A stretch of 64,000 bases of DNA from Gluconobacter cerevisiae (GTDB taxonomy: Bacteria > Pseudomonadota > Alphaproteobacteria > Acetobacterales > Acetobacteraceae), in NCBI RefSeq assembly GCF_015244675.1, contig NZ_JABCQO010000001.1:1-64000 (forward strand), given 5' to 3'. Positions 58,474-64,000 of the stretch are shown piece after piece. Within the stretch, counting starts at the first letter, position 1. Every line of letters begins with the position of its first letter. Made by a program: the position numbers and the translations under genes. Below the pieces are notes generated by a model that searched no databases, was not told the DNA's origin, and saw nothing but the letters and a program-made list of their open reading frames with translations.

Positions 58474-61464
58474 TCATGCCATGCAGCTCTGAACAATCTC
58501 TGACAATGTCTGTCGGAAATCGACCGGAGAACAGTCCCGCTCAACCGCCGCGAGGGCGCCGTTGCGGAGAGTCTCCCACAGTTCTTCGTCTCGATAAAGC
58601 TGCTCTACAGCCGCCGCGAAAGCCTGCGGATCGTTCGCCGGGGCCGCCAGAATTTCGACACCCTCAACCCAGCCGACCTGCTCCTGAAGCAGTGTCGTCA
58701 CGACCTGCGGCAGACCATACGACGCCGCTTCGTGGACCTTGAAGGGAATTCCACCCGCAAAGCGCGTCGGCGCAACAAAAACCCTGTGCCGGTCGAACAG
58801 CTCTCTCGTGTCCCCGACAGGCCCCACGATCTCGACCCGCCTGTTCGTCGAAAAGACCGTCATGTCCACATCCGGCCCGACAAACCCCGCGATCGTAAAA
58901 TGGACCTCCGGCGGCAGAACATTGTCCAGCAAGGGCAGAACACTGTCCACGAACCAGACAAGACTGTCATGGTTAGGGGCGCCCTCATCATGGATCGCAC
59001 CGAAGAAAAGAATATTGTGGCGGCTCTCGAAGGGGGCAGGCGTCGGCTGGGGGTTCAGCTCATGCCCGAGTACCGAGACATTCACACAGCCTGCACGACG
59101 CGCCAGTTCAGCATCATGATCCGTGACCGTGATGACCTTCTGGCAGAATCGGGCACAGTCCAGTTCCTGCTGGAGCATCTCGTCAAAACTGATTTGCGGC
59201 GCCGGAAGCTCCAGAACCCGTATCCGTTCCAACGTCCGGGGCGTTGCGATCACTTCCGTATCGAGAATCGGTCCTGCAGCAGGCAGGTAGCGGCTCGACT
59301 CATTGAGCAGCGGCAGGAGGCGTTCCAGATTATGCGTACGGCCAATCCAGACCAGATCGTAATATCCGACCCGCTCCTGAATGAAGTCGGCAAAGCTGGA
59401 GAAATTCCGGTCAACGATCAGTTCTACCGTTTCAGGAAAATCTCCGAACAGATCAATGGATGTCTGATCCCGCGCCAGAACAGGAAAAACCGTAACCTGA
59501 TAGCCCAGAGCCGTCATACCGCGGATGATGTCATTGGAGCGAACATAGCCCGATCCCAGACGACGCAGGGGCAAACGGTCCTCAATAAAAAGGATTTTCT
59601 TGCGCTGGCTAATGCGATGTTCGCGGCCAAGCACGGCATTGCGGATATGGGCTGGCTGCTGATGCCGCAGAAAATCCTGTTGCAGACGCGCGAAGGTTTT
59701 GAGGTTACCCCGGATCAGAGCGTGAGAGCCAGCCGCACCGGAACTTCCGAATTCCAGATGTTCGATGACCACGCTCGGATCATAGACGATCCGCATCCCG
59801 GCCTTGAGAATACGCACACACAGGTCGGCATCCTCGAAATAGGCTGGCATGTAACGCGGATCATATCCCCCAAGACGACGCAGCAGCGCCGTCCGCACCA
59901 TCAGGAAAGCGGCTGAGCAGTAATCAACATCCCGGACGAAATTGGCACTCGTCAGGTTCGGATCGTCTTCACGCAGATAGCCGTAAGTCGCACCGTCCCG
60001 CCAGATGATGGACCCTGCTTCCTGAAGGAGCATGTTCGTGCGGATCAACTTGGCGCCGACAGCCCCAATATCCGTTTCCGCATGCAGACGCTTCAGAGCA
60101 TGGAGAATGGCGTCAGGATACAGACGAACATCGTTGTTCAGATACAGGGTAAGCGGCGCTTCCGCTTTTTCCAGCGCAAGATTGCAGCCCTGAAGATATC
60201 CGATGTTATGCCGATACCGGAGGATCGTGGCACCACGCACCATCCGGCCAATATGGCGCGTCTGATCATGAGACCCGGAGTCCACAAGAATAAGCTGGAT
60301 GCCCCCGCCATAATTGGCACGCAACGACGCCAGTGCCTGCGCCGTCAGGGCAACCCGGTCATATACCACCATCAGCACGCTGACTTCGGGCACACCATGA
60401 ACCGTGAAATCCAGCGGATGCCGCACCAGCGATGGCAGAATAGCCTCGGCTTCCCGCTCGAACAGAATGCGGGATTGCTCCTCCGGAATTTTGGGGACGG
60501 CCGCAAGCGCCGCCATCCGCCCTTCGCCAAGCCCCGTCCGCCCTGCCACAAGATGAGCAAAGGCGCTGTCATACAGGCGATTACGCACATCATTGCGGAC
60601 TTGCGCCTGCGACATATGAGCTGCAAGATCTACATCGGTCTGCGGAGTACGACCTTCCTGCGCACCATAACGGACGAAATGATCGTAACCGTTGCGAAAA
60701 AATCCATGCTCCAGGGAAGGAACAATGTCGGGGTGGGCCGTCCCGTACACCTGTTCTGAAAAAAATTCCTGGGGATCGAAAAGTCGTGGCGTTTCGTTCG
60801 TCAGGTAATGATGCAGGGCGCTCGAATAATGCCCGGCAGCGATATCCTGACGGACTTCGGGATATCGCGTCAGGTACCAGACTGGATCAAAATACCAGGA
60901 AACGCGGCCAGAATCGGCAACATGAGCAGGCAGACCAAGCCAGGACCCGAACAAGCCGATACGACTGTCGAAATGATCTGGAAATGTCAGCGCGAGATCT
61001 CGGCAAAGCTCATCGTCGAAAAAATGATGGCCCCGATAATAATGGCTTTCACCAATTTCAAGGAAATGGTCGTAACCGTTGCGAAATCCGTTTTCAGTCA
61101 TGAAACGTTGCGTCAGTTCCGGATAACGACGGCGATAACCGGGCTCATCAAATAACCAGTGCGGCGAATGGGTTTTGTAACCCGTCGCGATATAATGCTC
61201 AAAACCCGAAGCCCATTCTTCCCGAATCAGGCCCTGACGCACATCCTTGTACGCATCGCGATACCATATCTCGTCAAAATACCGATTGGGAGAATGCCCG
61301 TAACGCTGACCGGTCTGCTGATAGAATACATACGGATCTTCCTGCCCTTCCTCCCGCATCCAGTCCCGAACCTCAGGATAGCGCAACAGATACCATTGCG
61401 TATCAAAGCGGGACCATCTGGGATCCCGCAGATCTGATAACGGAACTGAAATACTCTCGGCCAT
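58474..61464 (-). CDS. Bifunctional GT2-GT4 glycosyltransferase with N-terminal repeat array
   Basis: 996 aa in three parts. Residues 13-275 hold about six degenerate repeats of 40-45 residues with pattern FDxxWYLxRYPEVR...HYxxxGxxxGRSP (clearest at 20-60, 63-100, 105-145, 191-228 and 235-273). Residues 359-600 are a GT2 domain (VSVLMVVYDRVALTAQALAS, LYLNNDVR acid motif, YFEDADLCVRILKAG). Residues 621-990 are a GT4/GT1-like domain (KKILFIEDRLPLRRLGSGYV, GPVGDTRELFDRHRVFVAPT, GIPFKVHEAASYGLPQVVTT). It likely adds two sugars to a surface polymer. It lies 24 bp after the 827-aa gene and 48 bp before the CgeB-like gene, forming one operon. Confidence 0.9.
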   Translation of the reverse strand: MAESISVPLSDLRDPRWSRFDTQWYLLRYPEVRDWMREEGQEDPYVFYQQTGQRYGHSPNRYFDEIWYRDAYKDVRQGLIREEWASGFEHYIATGYKTHSPHWLFDEPGYRRRYPELTQRFMTENGFRNGYDHFLEIGESHYYRGHHFFDDELCRDLALTFPDHFDSRIGLFGSWLGLPAHVADSGRVSWYFDPVWYLTRYPEVRQDIAAGHYSSALHHYLTNETPRLFDPQEFFSEQVYGTAHPDIVPSLEHGFFRNGYDHFVRYGAQEGRTPQTDVDLAAHMSQAQVRNDVRNRLYDSAFAHLVAGRTGLGEGRMAALAAVPKIPEEQSRILFEREAEAILPSLVRHPLDFTVHGVPEVSVLMVVYDRVALTAQALASLRANYGGGIQLILVDSGSHDQTRHIGRMVRGATILRYRHNIGYLQGCNLALEKAEAPLTLYLNNDVRLYPDAILHALKRLHAETDIGAVGAKLIRTNMLLQEAGSIIWRDGATYGYLREDDPNLTSANFVRDVDYCSAAFLMVRTALLRRLGGYDPRYMPAYFEDADLCVRILKAGMRIVYDPSVVIEHLEFGSSGAAGSHALIRGNLKTFARLQQDFLRHQQPAHIRNAVLGREHRISQRKKILFIEDRLPLRRLGSGYVRSNDIIRGMTALGYQVTVFPVLARDQTSIDLFGDFPETVELIVDRNFSSFADFIQERVGYYDLVWIGRTHNLERLLPLLNESSRYLPAAGPILDTEVIATPRTLERIRVLELPAPQISFDEMLQQELDCARFCQKVITVTDHDAELARRAGCVNVSVLGHELNPQPTPAPFESRHNILFFGAIHDEGAPNHDSLVWFVDSVLPLLDNVLPPEVHFTIAGFVGPDVDMTVFSTNRRVEIVGPVGDTRELFDRHRVFVAPTRFAGGIPFKVHEAASYGLPQVVTTLLQEQVGWVEGVEILAAPANDPQAFAAAVEQLYRDEELWETLRNGALAAVERDCSPVDFRQTLSEIVQSCMA

Positions 61465-61488
61465 GGCGACAAGCCTCCCGCTCGCAGA

Positions 61489-64000
61489 TCAGGAAACGAT
61501 TTTTTCTGCGAGAAGACGTTCAGCCCGTTCGACATCATGCGAATGTACTTCGACATGTTCGACCGCCAAGACTGCCCCGTTGTCAAAAGTGACGGCAATA
61601 TTCGTCATTCTTGATCCGTAAACATCCCCAACGACATTCACAAGAATGAAGCGATAGACACCGTCAAGCGGGAGCGCATAGCCTTCGCGCGGCATGAACG
61701 CCCCTCTGAACCCAACGAAAAGAGGCGCGTCACGGTGAATCTTGCCGACATCGGCACGAGCCACACGTTCCGTCGCAAAGAATGTGATCTCTTCCCGGCT
61801 TTCCGAAACCAATCCGCCATAGACCTGCCCTGCACGGGACAAATTACGGAAAAACACCCAGCCCTGAACCATAAGAGGGCTTGCCGGGTCAGAATCAATC
61901 GGGAGATCGCCAATCAGCCCACTGAACTGGTCAACAAAGTAATCCAGAACGCCGCCTGTGTACGGATGCATCTGGTGTTTGCCGACACCGGACAGCTTTA
62001 CTCCCCGCATCAGACCATCACTATGAGAGACGCGACGGAAATCAGACAGGATAAGATCGTTGGACGGTGCGCTGCGGACGATGCTCTGAATCTGGCCCCC
62101 TTCAACCTCAATCTGGATCGGGGTTAACTGGAACGCTCCCTGACCATTGATCACATTGATCAGGCCAACCCGGAAACGCCCCTCACACCATTTCCCACGC
62201 AGGGCCACCTTCCCGGAAAAACCGGAACGGCGAGGTGCATCGACGAAGAGCTCCGCAATATCGCTTCTGATTTCGCGCTGACATTCCAGAAAGATCATTG
62301 GGCTGTCGGGATCTTCACCCACGAGAACCGTGAACATCTGCCCGGCAGAGCTCACGCCAGGAAGGATCATCCACCCCCGGATATGAAACTCAGGTGCGCC
62401 CTGAAAAGACTGCTCATCCAGATTGGAGAAGACATGATGGCAGATGTCGTCAATGTAGCATTCAGCACCCTGCACCGAAAACCAGTCCAAAATCATGACC
62501 GGCAATTCTACAGACAGATCACGAACAGTCGGTGGATCGAAAATGTGACGCGGCGGAGCCTGATGCCGCCAGGTGGCGTGAGGCAGCAAATGAACCTGCC
62601 CGACATCCAGACGCAGTTCCGATACGCCCATTTCGCGTCGAGGAGCCGTGTCATGATAAAGCGCCAGCAGTTCGTCGGCGTAGTCACGCGCATGCGTCCA
62701 AAGCGCAGGAGTAATATTCTGCATGATCTGGCGACGCAGAGGCTCGGAAGAGCGCAGTAACTCCAGACGTTCAAGAACCATGCTTGGGCGACTGATGGGA
62801 ACTTTGAAGCCGTTGACGCCATCTTCAACACGATCGTGCAGAGCGCCAACATCCGTCACAATGGGGATAAGGCCGTTCTGCCAGGCTTCGGACAGGGAAA
62901 TGCAATATGTTTCGGGCCAGATGGAAAGGTTCAAAGCAACATCCGCAACCTTCAGCGCCTCGATGTCCCCCATTTCATAACGGCCGTAAACCTTAACATT
63001 TGCACGAGGCACCGACGTCAGAACAGCTTCATATTCCGGGCTCAGATATCCGAAAATATGGAAAACGAAGTGGTCCGGATGAGCAATCTCAATCAGACTT
63101 AAAATCGTATCTGCACCCTTGGTCCGCAGGAAATTTCCTACGATGGCCACCCCAAGCGGGCGCTCCCCAAGAGGCTGATACGCTTTTCTCAGAACCGGAA
63201 CCGTATTGTCAGGGCTGGGAATACCCATCACCAGACTACGCTTGCTATCGAGAACCGGATAAATCTCGTGCGTCAGATCCCGTGAATGAACCGTCCCGAA
63301 CAGGATGGCATCGACTGAGTGCAACATCTTTGCCACGAAAGCACGACGGGTCTGTTCTCCACCATGATCCACATTCTCCGACGCCTTGAGCACGATATCG
63401 GCAGCAAGAACTGAACGGACCTCATCTTCCACATACCGCAATTCATGATTGAGCAGATTGTAGCGTGCGGACAGCAGCCAGAAATCATGGGCAGAGAAAA
63501 TCACGCCCGTCCCGTTTGCCTTGGCAATGATTGGCAACGAGAGGGCATGGTGGCCCAGATGCTGGAAATGGACGAGATCAATATTGTACTGGCTGAGTAC
63601 GCTGGAAAACGCCATTTCTTCCGGCGCATCACAAAGCGCGTCCTGCCAGCCTACTTCTGGAACATCAAAACGCTCCAGTTCATGACCATTGGCCGTCGTC
63701 AGGCGGCAAAAATTTCCACGACGCAGCCAATAGAAATACTCTACATCACGCGCCAGAAGCGTACAAAGCCCCTGCTGATAAACCTCAACACCACCCCAAG
63801 CCTGCTCGTGAATAGTGGAATGTGTGCACATCAGCACACGAAGGCGCCTGCGCCGCGGCATAGGAGCAATCGCATGGGTGCGGCGTCCAAAGTCAGCACC
63901 GGTAATGCTCCGGATCTTCTCAAGACGATGTTCGTACAGATGCTGCGACAGAACTGACTGCTGGGCAGCCATTGCAGCATCACGACGCGCCTCTGCCTGC
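61489..64000 (-). CDS. GT4-family glycosyltransferase with duplicated C-terminal domain (5' end probably outside window)
   Basis: At least 827 aa from an ATG at 63972; the frame stays open to base 64000 with an Ala/Glu/Arg-rich QAEARRDAA, so the gene probably starts further upstream. Residues 43-440 (numbered from that ATG) are a GT4 domain: RVLMCTHSTIHEQAWGGVEV, VHFQHLGHHALSLPIIAKAN, VAIVGNFLRTKGADTILSLI and ALNLSIWPETYCISLSEAWQ. Residues 529-624 and 700-799 are two copies of an unrecognised domain sharing GW, SxAGQ, LV, DAP, GFxG and NV landmarks. First gene in the window of the glycosyltransferase operon. Confidence 0.85.
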   Translation of the reverse strand, partial: QAEARRDAAMAAQQSVLSQHLYEHRLEKIRSITGADFGRRTHAIAPMPRRRRLRVLMCTHSTIHEQAWGGVEVYQQGLCTLLARDVEYFYWLRRGNFCRLTTANGHELERFDVPEVGWQDALCDAPEEMAFSSVLSQYNIDLVHFQHLGHHALSLPIIAKANGTGVIFSAHDFWLLSARYNLLNHELRYVEDEVRSVLAADIVLKASENVDHGGEQTRRAFVAKMLHSVDAILFGTVHSRDLTHEIYPVLDSKRSLVMGIPSPDNTVPVLRKAYQPLGERPLGVAIVGNFLRTKGADTILSLIEIAHPDHFVFHIFGYLSPEYEAVLTSVPRANVKVYGRYEMGDIEALKVADVALNLSIWPETYCISLSEAWQNGLIPIVTDVGALHDRVEDGVNGFKVPISRPSMVLERLELLRSSEPLRRQIMQNITPALWTHARDYADELLALYHDTAPRREMGVSELRLDVGQVHLLPHATWRHQAPPRHIFDPPTVRDLSVELPVMILDWFSVQGAECYIDDICHHVFSNLDEQSFQGAPEFHIRGWMILPGVSSAGQMFTVLVGEDPDSPMIFLECQREIRSDIAELFVDAPRRSGFSGKVALRGKWCEGRFRVGLINVINGQGAFQLTPIQIEVEGGQIQSIVRSAPSNDLILSDFRRVSHSDGLMRGVKLSGVGKHQMHPYTGGVLDYFVDQFSGLIGDLPIDSDPASPLMVQGWVFFRNLSRAGQVYGGLVSESREEITFFATERVARADVGKIHRDAPLFVGFRGAFMPREGYALPLDGVYRFILVNVVGDVYGSRMTNIAVTFDNGAVLAVEHVEVHSHDVERAERLLAEKIVS

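Noticed and set aside
1-64000. Mobile elements, CRISPR arrays, tRNA or rRNA genes
   Set aside because: No transposase or integrase motifs, no regularly spaced repeats, and no cloverleaf-like sequence with a TTCGA-type T-loop was seen on reading both strands; a dedicated tRNA search could not be run.

Overview
The window is a GC-rich, gene-dense stretch of an acetic acid bacterium (Acetobacteraceae), most like Gluconobacter. The main reasons are a three-subunit periplasmic aldehyde dehydrogenase (triple-haem cytochrome c, 2Fe-2S subunit, twin-arginine molybdopterin subunit), a compact cytochrome bc1 operon with a divergent mono-haem cytochrome c, several TonB-dependent receptors, and a DUF1800/DUF1501 pair. 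The genus is inferred from gene content and remembered gene order; no alignment was run. I see no tRNA, rRNA, CRISPR array, insertion sequence or prophage.

Layout. 1-3.6 kb: end of a LysR regulator, a YdcF-like DUF218 protein, a class A beta-lactamase and a CPA1 cation/proton antiporter. 3.7-10.4 kb: an N-acetylglucosamine (GlcNAc) catabolic operon on the minus strand (kinase, FHS-type MFS permease, NagA deacetylase, NagB deaminase; every junction is a 4-base ATGA overlap), divergent from a TonB-dependent receptor. 10.4-13.9 kb: DUF1800/DUF1501 pair and a nitrilase-superfamily amidase. 14-16.3 kb: an AT-rich gap, then a coiled-coil porin. 16.3-21.9 kb: a heavy-metal RND efflux operon (czcCBA type). 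22-24.9 kb: a PiuC-like dioxygenase with a Fur-like box and a PAS-GGDEF-EAL protein. 24.9-30.4 kb: a TonB receptor paralogous to the one at 8.2 kb, a second unrelated TonB receptor and a TetR regulator. 30.6-33.7 kb: cytochrome c and bc1. 33.7-35.4 kb: a stand-alone STN-domain protein, an XRE-cupin regulator and a small membrane protein.

35.4-40.4 kb holds a sulfide/persulfide module: TauE/SafE exporter, a DUF442-sulfide:quinone oxidoreductase fusion and an ETHE1-like persulfide dioxygenase on the minus strand. These are divergent from a 1-Cys peroxiredoxin and an ArsR regulator, around an operator-like palindrome. The parts are those of the bigR operon, but the domain fusion is different. 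A small Cys-rich secreted protein follows. 40.6-47.5 kb: a LacI regulator converging on an operon that joins a FecBCDE/BtuCDF-type ABC importer to a secreted GH20 beta-hexosaminidase and a HAD phosphatase. Together with the nag operon and the two paralogous TonB receptors, this suggests (as inference) uptake and use of amino-sugar oligomers or of a GlcNAc-bearing ligand. 47.9-52.0 kb: aldehyde dehydrogenase operon with a clear terminator. 52.2-54.5 kb: GYF-domain membrane protein, GT4 glycosyltransferase and a small membrane protein. 54.6-57.3 kb: two-lobe M16 peptidase with a terminator. 57.4-64 kb: a run of three surface-polysaccharide-type glycosyltransferases (CgeB-like, a GT2-GT4 with an N-terminal repeat array, and a GT4 with a duplicated C-terminal domain that runs off the window).
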